Positions 25,184 through 36,249 of a stretch of 64,000 nucleotides of DNA are shown piece after piece (positions within the stretch are counted from its first letter, which is position 1; each line of letters opens with the position of its first letter). The notes under the pieces are model-generated. The model saw only the letters and a list, made by a program, of their open reading frames with translations. It was not told the DNA's origin and made no database searches. A program made the position numbers and the translations under genes. The stretch is from Eumeta japonica (Eukaryota; Arthropoda; Insecta; Lepidoptera; Psychidae). Location of the stretch: positions 62,001-126,000 of the forward strand of contig BGZK01000859.1 of NCBI GenBank assembly GCA_005406025.1, written 5' to 3'.

Positions 25184-25296
25184 CATAGAGGACGAAGATC
25201 AAGTAATCTTATGATTATTCATTGGCTGCTTAATATAAATATATATAATGAAGCAGCCAATGAATAATCAAACATTACTGATCTTCGTTCTCTATG
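25184..25296. repeat. long hairpin, about 47-base arms
   Basis: Arms 25184-25231 and 25251-25296 pair with few mismatches (CATAGAG...GGCTGCTT against AAGCAGCC...CTCTATG), around a 19-base AT-only loop. It could be a MITE of the foldback kind or a hairpin RNA source. Short TA runs occur nearby (about 25045-25062 and 25171-25183). Confidence 0.85.
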
Positions 25297-25739
25297 GAAT
25301 GATCAGTGAGAGCGCAGTAGCAGAGATGAACGTTGTTGCGGAACATAAAGCACACACATTTCGCGGCCGCCGGTGCTGCAGACTTAAGTAACCATTAACT
25401 CACACGGCACGTTTACTTATTTCAATAATGTCATATACTAAATTATTTTTAAGTTTATTCATTTTTCTTTCATAGCTATATTTCACTTAAACTTTGGCTA
25501 GTCTGATACTTCAGTTTCACTGAACTTACGTTAAAGCGAAATTCGTGCTTCTTTCGCTCAAAAACTAATAAACTGATCAAACTGAATTCAAATCTTAATT
25601 TACAGGTTGTAGTCAAAATAAAAAATTCTAGTAAGCTATAGCAAACATTTCTCTCCAACCTTACGTTTTGAACGCAGAGTACCTACTTCTTATAAAAGTA
25701 AGAAAAGTGAAATCAAGATCGGAAACTATAGAGACCACC

Positions 25740-25995
25740 GATACAGAACTTCAAGCAAGACAATGCCAAATAGAAGTTAGAATCTAGAGCGGAAATAGAT
25801 TTTTAATTAAGATGACGAGATCAGGATCGGAACCGCAAATGGGAGTGAGAGAGAGAACGTGAGCTGGGTAGAGCTGGTAATCAATAGAGGCGCGGCATCA
25901 GGATAAAGAGTGGTGTTAGAGCTGGAGTCGAGAGCAGGACAGGGGTCGGATTCTAGAGTACGATTAGAGAGTATGAATTTTTGAGTTATCGGAAT
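25740..25995 (-). repeat. GATTC/GATCC-type tract, minus orientation
   Basis: Purine-leaning on the plus strand: GATCAGGATCGGAACCGC, GTCGGATTCTAGAG, GAGTCGAGAGCAGG. The 81-codon minus-strand frame is low complexity and not a gene. Confidence 0.65.
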
Positions 25996-26453
25996 AAAGA
26001 AAAGATATTTTTGAGAAAAAAAACATGTCTTACGCCTTTTCATACATACCACATTATAAATAAATAAATGAAAAATAAAACAGAAAGAGCTCGGTGCTAT
26101 GAAAGTTTCTTAAGCATTTTGTTGTTCGCTTAGATGTCTTATACTTAGAAATACCTTCGCGTATAGACAACAACAAAGTTAAAGCTTCTTCCCTATTTTT
26201 AAAACTCTTGTATAATGGAATTACTCTTTCGATATACCAGATATTTCTAGAAGGGTGTTCTACACTATTTGCAAAGCATCTCGCAAATGGTTGTGGCAAA
26301 TATTTGCTACTGCGACTCGACTCTCACGCCTTTATGAAACTTTCATTGCAAGAGCCTTTGAATTTTCTTGAGATAAAATATGTCACATAATAAAATACAT
26401 CACCCTACGTCTTCTTAAAATAGGCTTTCTAAACGTCTTTTTAAATATAATAA

Positions 26454-26494
26454 TTATAAGCTCTAATATCTTCTTAAAATATTAGAGCTTATAA
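26454..26494. repeat. hairpin, 16-base arms
   Basis: TTATAAGCTCTAATAT (26454-26469) and ATATTAGAGCTTATAA (26479-26494) are perfect inverted repeats, just before the repeat end at 26505. Confidence 0.85.
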
Positions 26495-26504
26495 TTTATT
26501 TCCT

Positions 26505-26930
26505 ACTAGCTTTTGCCCACGGCTCCGCCCGCGTGGATATCTAATAAATTATTTTATGTTTTATATCGATCGACCAAGCTGTCAACCATGATCAACAATG
26601 TGTTGTTTCTTTTTTTGGTTTGATTCTTGCCTTCCTTTTCGATTCCGATTCTGTTCCCAATCTTCAATTTTGATTTTGTTTAAAATATACATAATTCCTC
26701 CATAACCCCAACCGTATGAACGTACAACGAAATTTTATTATCTTTTATATCGTCAATTACCACCTACGATCCCAATCTCGGTCCTATTTTCGATTCCATT
26801 ACAGAGGCGCTCATACTCTTACAACAAAACACACGTTCGCCGCTATTCTTTTATTATGAAACGATCTCACACTCTTGATCTCGATCTCGATCCTGCTCGC
26901 GTTCCTGATACCGAACCGATGGTGGACTTG
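26505..26930 (+). repeat. dispersed repeat with CTAGCTTTTGCCC end and tract
   Basis: Starts ACTAGCTTTTGCCCACGG then CTCCGCCCGCGTGG, an end motif typical of a repeat widespread in moth and butterfly genomes. GATTC-type words follow at 26620-26680 and 26760-26925 (CTTGATCTCGATCTCGATCC). Confidence 0.7.
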
Positions 26931-27534
26931 AACCTCTTTGAGCATTGCTGTTACCAATAATAAGTCCAAAGATCTTTACGTCATTGTATTTCTTTGTCGT
27001 GTCTACACCTCAATTCTTATCACCCATTCAAACGTTCAAATGTTCATGTAAATTAAAATTTTAAAATTTGATCGTAGACAGGTAATTAAAATAAAAACAG
27101 CTTTCAAAATCTTATTTAAATCGTTTTCTGAATAGTCTTCAAAACAACTAATTGGTTTTGGAGTCGGTTCCAGCTGAATTCGCGTTCTAAAAATTGGCAA
27201 CTTATCAATGATCTATCGATGACGATAACTTTTCTTTCCAACATCTAATCGTAAAGGACATAAAATGAATTTATCGCTTCAGGCAAAATTTAACCGTATG
27301 AAAATCTGTTTATTGGTTTTCGGTAATCCGGGTAGTAGTTTCTACATAACTTGATATCCGGTTAATATTAAATTTATAACAATTGGAATAAGATATTTTC
27401 CTGCGGTAAAATGGAGCCTGTATTTTAAGTTAGACCTCTAGTAACACACCAGTGAAAACAGCATTCTATTTCATGCAGTACTTTTGCGTAATGCAGTAAC
27501 AAATATACAGACTACAGACGGAAACAAAAAAATT

Positions 27535-28000
27535 CTAAAAAATTTTTTTGGTTTCTGTTGCTTTAATAAAGATCTCCCATATCAGTGTTTTCTTTTAATA
27601 TCTATAAGGTACAAACGTCGGCCTGTTACAATTTTATCATGTCTATAGAAATAGCTTGTGCCTGCCACTTCGTCCGCGTGGACTACAATATTTAGATCAT
27701 TTTAGAAGCACTCGCGGCGTTTATTCATATTTTTTCTACACAACCGTTTTAAACGACCTCTAATGTATGAAAGAGAATACTACGGAGAGGTCAAGCTGTA
27801 TCTCTGGTTTTCCTCAACAAAATTTGATGAAACATGGCTTAGATGTAAGTTTAACCCCAAACTACCAAACTATGGAAACTTTATTAAAATTTTTGTTTTG
27901 GCTTCTTTTGTTCTAATAAAGACCCCCTTATCAGTTTTTTTTAATATCCATAATGTACAGACGTTGGCCTGTTAAAATTTTATTAAATGTATAAATTAAA
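27535..28000 (+). repeat. repeat with duplicated 110-bp block
   Basis: The block CTAATAAAGA..CCC..TATCAGT..TTTTAATAT through GTCGGCCTGTTACAATTTTA at 27540-27650 recurs at 27885-27995, about 345 bases apart. A GCCACTTCGTCCGCGTGGAC end motif lies between them at 27664-27683. The 70-codon frame at 27763-27975 is not a gene. Confidence 0.65.
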
Positions 28001-28004
28001 TTTA

Positions 28005-30295
28005 AAACGCATGGACCTCCACATATTGTTCGTTTCAACGCAGATCTGTGTTACATATTTTTATATATTTCTATTTATGTACAGAATACTGACTCACGTC
28101 TCTTGCACTTATATTAATTAATTTGAGATTACATTGATTAACAAACTGTAGAACTCGTACTAAATTTATCATAGCCATTACTGTATGCACCTGCTTGTCG
28201 TGCCGTGAAAGCACTGCGTTAATTTGCATTTTCATTATAGTAATGCAAGTACACGTGTTATTAATGCTACGCGACTAAATAAAGTTCAGTTTATAGTATA
28301 TTTATATGTCTAATAAATTAGCAGTGATGGTGGCCTATTAGTCATTGCGTTTGTTTTGCAACATAAGGAACCGTATTCGATTACCGATCGAGTTTTGCAC
28401 TTAAATAATATTGAAATATTTGCTCTGTGCCTCAGAGAGCAGGTTATTTCGTCGGTGGCTGACAATAGAAACGCGTTGGTGATAACTGCTAAGCAGCTTC
28501 CAACCCACACGGGGGACAATGTAGAATATTTAAGGTTCACACCTGCAATTAATATTAACGTCCTAAAAACGGGACCGAGATTACAGTCAGAACAGAGATC
28601 GATTCCGGCTTCTATCTGAAGTTATTATATAGAATTTCTACAGTGCCAAAACTTGTTTTTTTTTACATGTAATGATACTGTAATTGTTTTATTTACATGT
28701 AATAATACTGTGGAAATATCGCGTCTGTGCATTAACAATATTTACAGAAACTAATTGCGGGTGATGTACGTAGTGTAATCGTTTGTTTGTCCTTGTGCTC
28801 GTTTGGACACGCTAATCCCCGAAAATACTAGACGAATTTTCGTGTACTTTTCGTAGGTAATTTGAGCTTGGGGCAAAAAATAGACTTTATTTCATCGAAA
28901 TGGACTAATGGAAAATTAAATGTATCGTAAAAATGAATTCCACGCCTACAAAGTCGCAGTTACAGATAATATGAAATAACGTAACATTATGATAAATTCA
29001 TAAAAATGAATTGAAGGTACATTCTAAGCTTTTTGAGGTATTGCTTGAGTAAACAATTACGTATTGTTCACGCTTATATGTAATTTTGAGTTCAAGTGTT
29101 GATCTCTTTAAATAAGTTAAATAATTTAACCCTGTTTTATATATGCAAGAAAGTTTCGTAATTCCGGGCAGGTAACGGCGCCGGCACGCTTACAAACTTA
29201 CATGCAGAACAGCTAATTTTGCGGCGATCCCGAACGACGCTAATTTCTCTACGGAACCCTAACAAAACTGCCAAAATATATTCGTGAATAACCATGTTTA
29301 CTCTTTGTTCGCTGCCGAATAATAAAGGCCAGAATAAAACATAATGAACGCGAACGAGACTAAAAAATTTTTTACATCGGCTTTTTCAAGGTTCCGCAGG
29401 CAAAGGAACCAAAAGTATTTACTTCATCGTGGTGGTCAGCAGTAGAAGTATTTTCAATGGAGTCAAAAATTAAAAAAAATATGGTAAGGACTATTTATGC
29501 GACCTTGGTTTAAATTCTTTTTTAACAAAAAAAAAAAATTAATACGAATTTGTAGCAAAAAATTTTGACAAAATTAACTGTTAAAAATAATTTTGTGTCT
29601 AAAATAAATTTAAGAGAAATTGGTAGAAGAGACGTTTAAAGTCTTATAAAATTAAAAATCCCAAAACCTATATACGAATAAAGTTGCAAGCATTCTTCTA
29701 CATTCTGCTGGGCTATGTCATGTTTTGTTGATCGAAGGTAGGTGGAACGAGAGAAAAAATGAAAACCGCCTACGAAAATGTATTTATATAGTTTGTTAAA
29801 CAGACTTTAAAAGAACTAATTAGTTGTTTTAAGAACTCTGTTTAAACAATTATTCAAATAAGTATTTGAAGATTGTTTTATTTATTTTTAGATGATGTTA
29901 TTTCACAGTTTTAGTTATCGAGCAATAACTTTAATAATTATTAGATAATTAAATAATAACATTACAATTCATTTAGGTACTTTGCATGTGAATTAAACCA
30001 GGATTAATAAAATTGGCAAGACAATTTCTTTATTTTTGTACGGAGTAAGTAACAGTTTCGATCTCGAATTAGTCTTCACGTTCTTGGTTGGAATAGAACT
30101 ACCTAATTATTCTCATAAAAACTATATAAGTATAATTATTGTTCACATTTTCATTCACTTCTATATTAAATTAATTCACCCTATTTCTATTGTTATCGCT
30201 AAAGAGCTTCGATGTGTTCCTGCTAAGATTATGACGTTGGAACTATATAAATTAATGAAAATATGTAGGTTAATTAATAAGTGACTAATTTTTAA
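28005..30295. other. AT-rich DNA with weak LINE-like pieces
   Basis: 28790-28910 resembles LINE-derived non-coding repeat text (AGACGAATTTTCGTGTACTT). Overlapping frames at 28310-28619 on both strands have no motif. No gene supported. Confidence 0.45.
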
Positions 30296-30299
30296 AGGG

Positions 30300-30640
30300 G
30301 TACTGTAGCTTCCATCATCGGCTCTGCAGCCGATTAGATGATGATAAACAGACGAAAACTTGAATACCTGAAAAAGGCCTCAAACTCATTATATGAGCCC
30401 GTAAGGAGGTTTGAGGGTTTCCCTCGATTTCCCTGAGATCTCATCATCAGATTCTGACTTGGTGAATATTCGCCTCGGGAGTATTATACCTTTCCAAACA
30501 AAAAAAATCCAAATGTATTAACAATAGTCAAATTATTTCTGAACATAGATAAAAAAAAAAGAAAAAAGAATACGTACGGGCGAACATAGAACCACCTTCT
30601 TTTTTCAAGTCGACGATGTTCATCACGGCTTTATAATCAT
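30300..30640 (+). repeat. dispersed repeat of moth/butterfly type
   Basis: GATCTCATCATCAGATTCTG then ACTTGGTGAATATTCGCC, an A-rich stretch, and GGGCGAACATAGAACCACC followed by TTCTTTTTTCAAGTCGAC. The inverted words CCTCAAACTC and GAGGTTTGAGG lie at 30378-30410. Order and motifs match a common lepidopteran repeat known to me. Confidence 0.6.
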
Positions 30641-30989
30641 TTAGAAACAATAATAAACTTGAAAATATTTCAAACTGGACTTAATATTTTAAACCACCAA
30701 AATAACAACAAAAAAGCCATATTTTTCTTGGTTTGTTAATCCTTAAAATTCTTATAGAGCGCCTCCAGTATGCAATTCTGGATAATTTTGAATGCATTCC
30801 AGGTTGAGTGTCCTCCAACAAGATACAAAATACGGAACCCTCCGCTCGTGAATACAACTTTTATTTTCGCGTATTCGAGGCGAATTATTCTCGCAAAATT
30901 TTTTCACGTTTTCCACGACAGTATTATATTACAAATTGCCTCTCGAAGTTTTATTTTACGTTTTAATTTTTCATCTAGATAGCGGATAA

Positions 30990-31235
30990 GATAAAAGGGT
31001 GACCGGGCCGTGTCGGGGCCGGATCGAAACGACCGTGGCGACGCGGCACGGGAATTTTTCATGTTATTTTAATTAAAGGCCAATTCGCGACAAACGGGGC
31101 CCCGGAAAATTGGCCCGTGGCGCGTCAAGACGACACGGAACACGCCACTTAATTACGAAATTTCGCTAATTATGGCACGTTTGAACCGGCGGGGCGCGGC
31201 GGTGCGGTTTCGTCCCGTAAAAAACCGTGTATCGT
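30990..31235. promoter_or_regulatory. GC-rich island with TAATTA sites
   Basis: GC-rich blocks (CGGGGCCCCGGAAAATTGG, GGCGGGGCGCGGCGG) alternate with TTTTAATTAAAGG, CTTAATTACG and GCTAATTATGGC. Homeodomain cores TAATTA/TTAATT appear three times in about 120 bases. Good candidate for an enhancer. Confidence 0.3.
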
Positions 31236-31481
31236 GGAGACTAAATATTTGAAAAAATTTTTTTTTCTTAAATTTGCAAGTCTATTAAATATTTCTCTTG
31301 ATTCAACCGATTACGATAATTACAATTTTAACGTTTATCTATATATTATATACAAAAATGAATCCCTCTTTGCCTTGGCCACGCCATAACTTTAGAACGA
31401 CTTTATCGAATCGGATAATTCTTTTTTTTTGTTGTATTCATTATTGTCAGGACAAGATTTTTAAGAAAGAAATTAACTTTT

Positions 31482-32130
31482 TGGATCTGTCTGTCTTTTT
31501 GTGTAGGGTATCTTCGGAACGGCTGAAGAAATCACAATGCGACATTCACATAGAGGAGCTTACTGGGTTATATTTAGGGTGCTATTGATAGCGATAATTC
31601 TTAGGATTCCTGCATAAAAATGAAACCCTCAGAAATCCATTAGAATTGAAGCAAAATGGAGTCAGAATCGAGTTAAGTAGTAAAACCGAAATCGGGATTA
31701 GATCGAGACGACCTTTGTATCTGTCTATCTGTTTATGCGGGGTATTTACGGAACAGCTGAACATATCGCGATGGTACTTTCAATAGAAGATAGAAAAGCT
31801 TATGAAACCCCATTTAGGTTACTTTTATTGCTATATTTTAGAGTTTCTATGTGAAAAAACCTTGAAAATAGGATAATCTATTAGAATTGATTAAAATTGG
31901 AATCGCAATCGGGATAGGGATTAGATTGAGATGAAATCAAGGATGAGGAGTGGGATCAGAATCATGAGCAGAATTGGAATTGAAAGCGGCACGGTGAGGA
32001 GGATTAAGAAGGGATTTAGGATTAGAATCAAAAGCGAGACCGGAACCGAAATTGTGAACGGCACGAGAGTCCAAAACGCGTGTGAAATCAAAAGCGTGAT
32101 TTAGAACTGAATCGAAAATCAAATCGGGAT
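31482..32130 (-). repeat. tandem LINE-end units plus GATTC-type tract
   Basis: CTGTCTGTCTTTTTGTGTAG with GGGTATCTTCGGAACGGCTG (from 31482) recurs 234 bases later as CTGTCTATCTGTTTATGCGG with GGGTATTTACGGAACAGCTG. Each unit leads through ATTAGAATTGA into a GATTC-type tract in minus orientation, the second running to 32130. Confidence 0.65.
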
Positions 32131-32134
32131 TGAA

Positions 32135-33575
32135 ATTGATCAATACAAAAGGAAAAAAAATGCTACGTTCATGCTGGTGAAGCTGCGGAAATTAACTATA
32201 GGGGCAAGTTATCTGCAAGAAAGTGAAGAACAACGTCTATTGGGCCATCTAGTTATATATAATCAACAATATGAAAAATACAATTAAAACGCTTGAAATA
32301 ACGACGCGATTAAAACTCTAAATTAGCTCTCGACTAATTAATTTATATTTTTATGCCTGTTTCATGATTATTCATTATCTTAAAATTGATGAAGATAATA
32401 TGAAAGAAAATATACGAAAGCTTAGACCGAGTGCGCGATACGAGAATTTGGTTTGAGGGAAAAATTATAAGACACAATTTGATGCAGTATTTATTTTTAT
32501 AGTCTACGATAGATATCATAAAGTATAAACCTATTTTAGAAAGAACAACACTTTGAATTAGGATATGAGGATACATTTTAAAATATTGCGGTTTAAATCA
32601 TTGTTTCCTGAAATGAGATTCGAAACAAGCAATTGCATCGAATAATTGCGATTTGGGCAAAAAGCAGTAAAACAGATTAGATGTATTGTGAAATGGTCTT
32701 AATGGACGTAAAAATAGAAGCAAAGATAACAAATTTAAATTAAAAGTAGCTATGCTACAAGAGAGCTTAAAGTTCCAATAGATTGAAAAGATCTCAAGAG
32801 AGGTCGACGGCCTCACGAGAGGTCGACTAAGTGTTACTTTGGTGGAAGCACCGAGGCACAAAATACGTTAGCAACAAAATACAAAAGAAGAAAAATAGGA
32901 GGATGAAATGGCAATCCAGATATTTCTAGGTAACTAGATTGAAGACGTGGAATTGTTTTATTTGTAAGATTTAACCATAGCCGCGGGTTATCCATAAGAT
33001 ATTGTTCAAAATAAGATTTAAAATATATGAAATTATTGTTAAGAAATACAACAAGAGTTCCAGTGTTGCATAAATTTTCTATTACAATTTTATAAATGTG
33101 AAGAAAAGAAGGATAATATCACAAGTATTTTCACACTAAGCAGCAACTAACTGAAAAGCTGCATTAAAGAAAAAAGAACATAAATGATGTGTTCTTAAAG
33201 GGAGTAAAAAAATCCGTCACGTAATCGAGAGAAGGAATGTTTGGTTATACGGTGATCCATAAAGAAAAAACATAATAAAGTAGAGTTAAAGCGATTTGTA
33301 GTTTGCCTATCGCGCAAAATAATTCGTCGGTACAATCTGTGAATGAAAAAGCCTTTAGTACAAAAAAGTCTTTTACTTAAAAAAGAAGCAATTTTTAGGA
33401 GCGCATTATATTTTATAATCTTGAATGCTTTTAAATATTGGATTACTTTAAGATTTATATCGGGATAATGATTTTTAAGTAGTGAGATATTTGAAGGCAT
33501 TTTATTGAGTAATGGAAAATAAAGACTTAAAAAGTATATGTTGTCACGCATTTGTATCGGAACGACACAATATAG
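32135..33575. other. AT-rich non-coding DNA
   Basis: The 118-codon minus frame at 33551-33195 has no recognisable domain and AT-driven composition. Possibly decayed upstream part of the LINE that follows, but I see no endonuclease motif. Confidence 0.4.
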
Positions 33576-33578
33576 TTT

Positions 33579-34165
33579 TTGTTTATCAAGCTATTTGGGA
33601 TGTACGACGGATGTATTAACTTATCTCTCGCTCTTGCTGAATTTTTACTGGAGGAAAATACTCTGATTTATAATATAAATTTCGAATTTAAATATGAGAG
33701 GTCTGAAAAGGTTATCAAAACATTTAAATCTTTAGACATGAAAAAGACTGCTGACCATGGTTTTTCTATTATGATTGTAAACTCCATTATAGATTGCATT
33801 ACGTCGCGCTTGGTGTTTACTTTTAATAAGTGTCTAGAGGGCATGTTTCCTGTTTTGATGAAAGAAAGTAGAGTAATTCCATTATTTGAAGGTGGTAGTG
33901 CATCTAATTCCAACAACTTTAGGCCTCTATCTATACTACCGTCACTTAGTAAAATTTTCGATAAATTAATCTTAAATCAGTTGTTAGTACATTTCTATGC
34001 TAATAAAATAACAGTTCAGTTGTACTTGGGGTCGCTCAACAACCTGTGCTGGCATTGAGCTTATGTAACATATTTTTAGAGCCTGAGAGGATTATCAAAA
34101 TTCAATTGGCGTATTTTGCGATCTTTCTAAGGCATTTGATTGTGTTTATCATGAAATCCTGAAGG
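33579..34165 (+). pseudogene. LINE (non-LTR) reverse transcriptase remnant
   Basis: The plus-strand frame to 34058 contains MKESRVIPLFEGGS, NSNNFRPLSILPSLSKIFDK and LILNQLL, the finger/palm start of non-LTR reverse transcriptases (usual form: VIPLFKKG..NYRPISILPxLSKxFEK). After a frameshift, GRSTTCAGIEL appears near 34032-34064. In another frame CDLSKAFDCVYHEIL at 34114-34161 gives RT motif A with its catalytic Asp. Endonuclease and thumb regions are absent or unrecognised. Dead fragment of Jockey/R1-like type. Confidence 0.88.
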
Positions 34166-34299
34166 GAAACTAAGTCACTATAGAGACCGGTAGGTCCGCT
34201 GGCTGTTCGACTGTTAGGGATAGCCAGTGTGAAGGTGATTTCGTTAGCCATTGAAGAATCTACTGGAGTGGATGCCCTATCAAAGCTGAAGGTTGTAAG

Positions 34300-34735
34300 C
34301 TGCGTGAAACACAAATCACTGGGAACGTGCCGCCATGTTACTGCAACCGTAGAGTTTTGGATTTGTTAGACTCTATTCGCTCGAACACCTGAAACGTGTG
34401 AGGCGGTGCTCGAATCCATGCACTACCATGCTATTTGACCAACAATAGATCTCGTCGATCGTGCTAGTTTCCTGTAAACACGGGATCACGTCATTTATCA
34501 ATTTGATCAATAGTTGAGTCCCCAATAGCTCAAGCTTTGGAATCGTAAGCCGCGTTCTAAGAAGAGCGACTTTATTTCTGGACAAGAGCAACCGCACCGC
34601 AATTTCACCCGCATCGGTTTCGATCCGTAAATAAATTACCACTGCATAACCTGCTTCTGAAACATCACAAAACCCGTGAACCGTAGTGCGCGTAACCTCT
34701 CTATTTCTTCTCCGCCTCTATTTTTTTTTGTGAAA
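34300..34735 (-). pseudogene. BEL/Pao retrotransposon pol remnant
   Basis: Minus strand reads GFCDVSEAGYAVVIYLRIET, RLLLSRNKVALLRT, LTIPKLELLGTQLLIKLI and EIYCWSNSMVV. This is the RNase H-like region of BEL/Pao pol (usual: GFCDASxxAYAxxVYLR..LTIPRLELxGAxLL..WxDSxxVL). After a frame change, TVAVTWRHVPSD follows (usual: WRHVPSxxNPADLxSRG). Short fragment; no LTRs are visible. It lies tail-to-tail with the LINE remnant. Confidence 0.88.
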
Positions 34736-34805
34736 TAGAGGTGGTTATGAATTTGCGGCCATGATGTCCTCTTTTGAATGACCCTAATGATTTACAAAAC
34801 GTTTT

Positions 34806-34865
34806 TTTAATTACTAATTATGGTTTAATGATGGCTTCATCATCAAGCCATAGTTAGTAATTAAA
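34806..34865. repeat. hairpin, 25-base arms
   Basis: 34806-34830 and 34841-34865 pair with three mismatches (TTTAATTACTAATTATGG against CCATAGTTAGTAATTAAA), loop of 10. Foldback or MITE-like. Confidence 0.8.
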
Positions 34866-34920
34866 ATTTATTTTATGCTATTACAAACTGTTATGTATAA
34901 CTCGTCAAACAAAACGAAAT

Positions 34921-35330
34921 GATGAATGGACCCAAACTTGAGAGCATTACAAGTAACCCCTGAAGTGTTTCACTATACATATCCTGGTTTCATCGTCAGA
35001 TCTTTGTTACAAAATGTAATGCTTAAGACACCTCAAAAGAAAACAAATCATCCCAAGCTCTTAGTTTTTCTAAAAGCATTTAAAAAGTTCCACTATCCAC
35101 CTTCTGCCTTTATCTTCGGACTCTCATTACAAAATGATCATAAAACTCTCATTAGAAAACAAGTGTAAAGACACATTAAAACAAAACAAATGAACCCAAA
35201 TTCGAAGGGCTTACTACAACTACTGAACACTTCCACTATCCATCTTTTGGCTTTATAATCAGACCCTCAACCACCAATATAATATCTTCATCAAAATGAA
35301 TCAAATGGTCTAAAAATCGAAGGTTTATTA
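34921..35330 (-). repeat. degenerate 120-bp tandem unit, minus orientation
   Basis: Three units marked by CACTATACATATCC (34971), CACTATCCACCTTC (35091) and CACTATCCATCTTT (35234), and by ATGGACCCAAACTTG / ATGAACCCAAATTCG. In reverse complement the unit resembles the 120-bp repeat at 35941-36244. Confidence 0.65.
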
Positions 35331-35804
35331 GTAGTAATTGGAGAATAATTTCTCTCACAAATCGCGGTATTATTCCCTAGCTGCTAATAATTAAAAACTA
35401 TAATCAGCTCAGTGACATGAGATGATGATTTTCAGACATTAAATACCTACACTTTCAAATAAAAAAATATTTTAGAAATCGGTTCGGAATTTATGAAGGC
35501 ATATCAGATCTAGCTAATTAGCTAATAATTACAGACCAATTTCTTTGGCCACAACAACCGCTAAGATGCTGAATAGTCGGCATTTGTGCAATTACAATTT
35601 TTTTTTCATGTTTGTTCGAGAAACCTTGGAGGCGGAAATCCGATCTTAAGATTCTCATTTTGATTGGTTTTTAAAATACTTTGGATACTTTGAATTAATG
35701 CAATTACAAATTTATTTTTTTTTCTAATTTTTTGGGACATTTAAGTTACTTTGAAAATAGTTCCAAAAAGTGGGTCATAAATTAATTGTTTTTAAAGCTT
35801 GTAT

Positions 35805-36244
35805 TTACTTTCATCTGTCTGTCTGTAATCAAATCTTGCAAGTTAAATTTAACTCACTTGCAGGTTTCTGATTGCGCTGAAACTTTGCATGTATATGCAT
35901 ATCGCGTGACAATGAAATGTTATGATGACATGCAGGTGACATGATGATAGAGCTGGGAGGTGGTCATAAGAATTCCGTAATAAAGCGACGCAACCCTATC
36001 GAGTTTGGGTTCGTTTAATTCATTTTGACGAGTACTTTGTGTTTAGATGGTATCCAGGGTTTGATGATGAAACTGGAAGGTGGCCATCGGATCTTCGTAA
36101 TAAAATGACGTAACCGTATCGAGTTTGAGCTCGTTTGATTCGTATTGATGAGTACATTGGTCCTAATTGCTAACCAGGGTTTGGTGATGAAGCTCGAAGG
36201 TGGCCACAGGATCTCCGTAATAGAACGACGTAATTGCATCGATA
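35805..36244 (+). repeat. LINE-type end with 120-bp tandem units
   Basis: Starts CATCTGTCTGTCTGTAATC and CAAATCTTGCAAGTTAAAT, a dispersed-repeat layout known from moths. Then comes an array of exact 120-base period: GTAATAAAGCGACG (35977), GTAATAAAATGACG (36097), GTAATAGAACGACG (36217), each preceded by GGAGGTGGTC/GGAAGGTGGCC and followed by AACCCTATCGAGTTTGGG or a variant. Confidence 0.75.
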
Positions 36245-36249
36245 ATATC

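Noticed and set aside
33195..33551. 118-codon minus-strand ORF
   Set aside because: AT-driven Phe/Leu/Ile/Lys composition, no motif, next to a dead LINE on the other strand.
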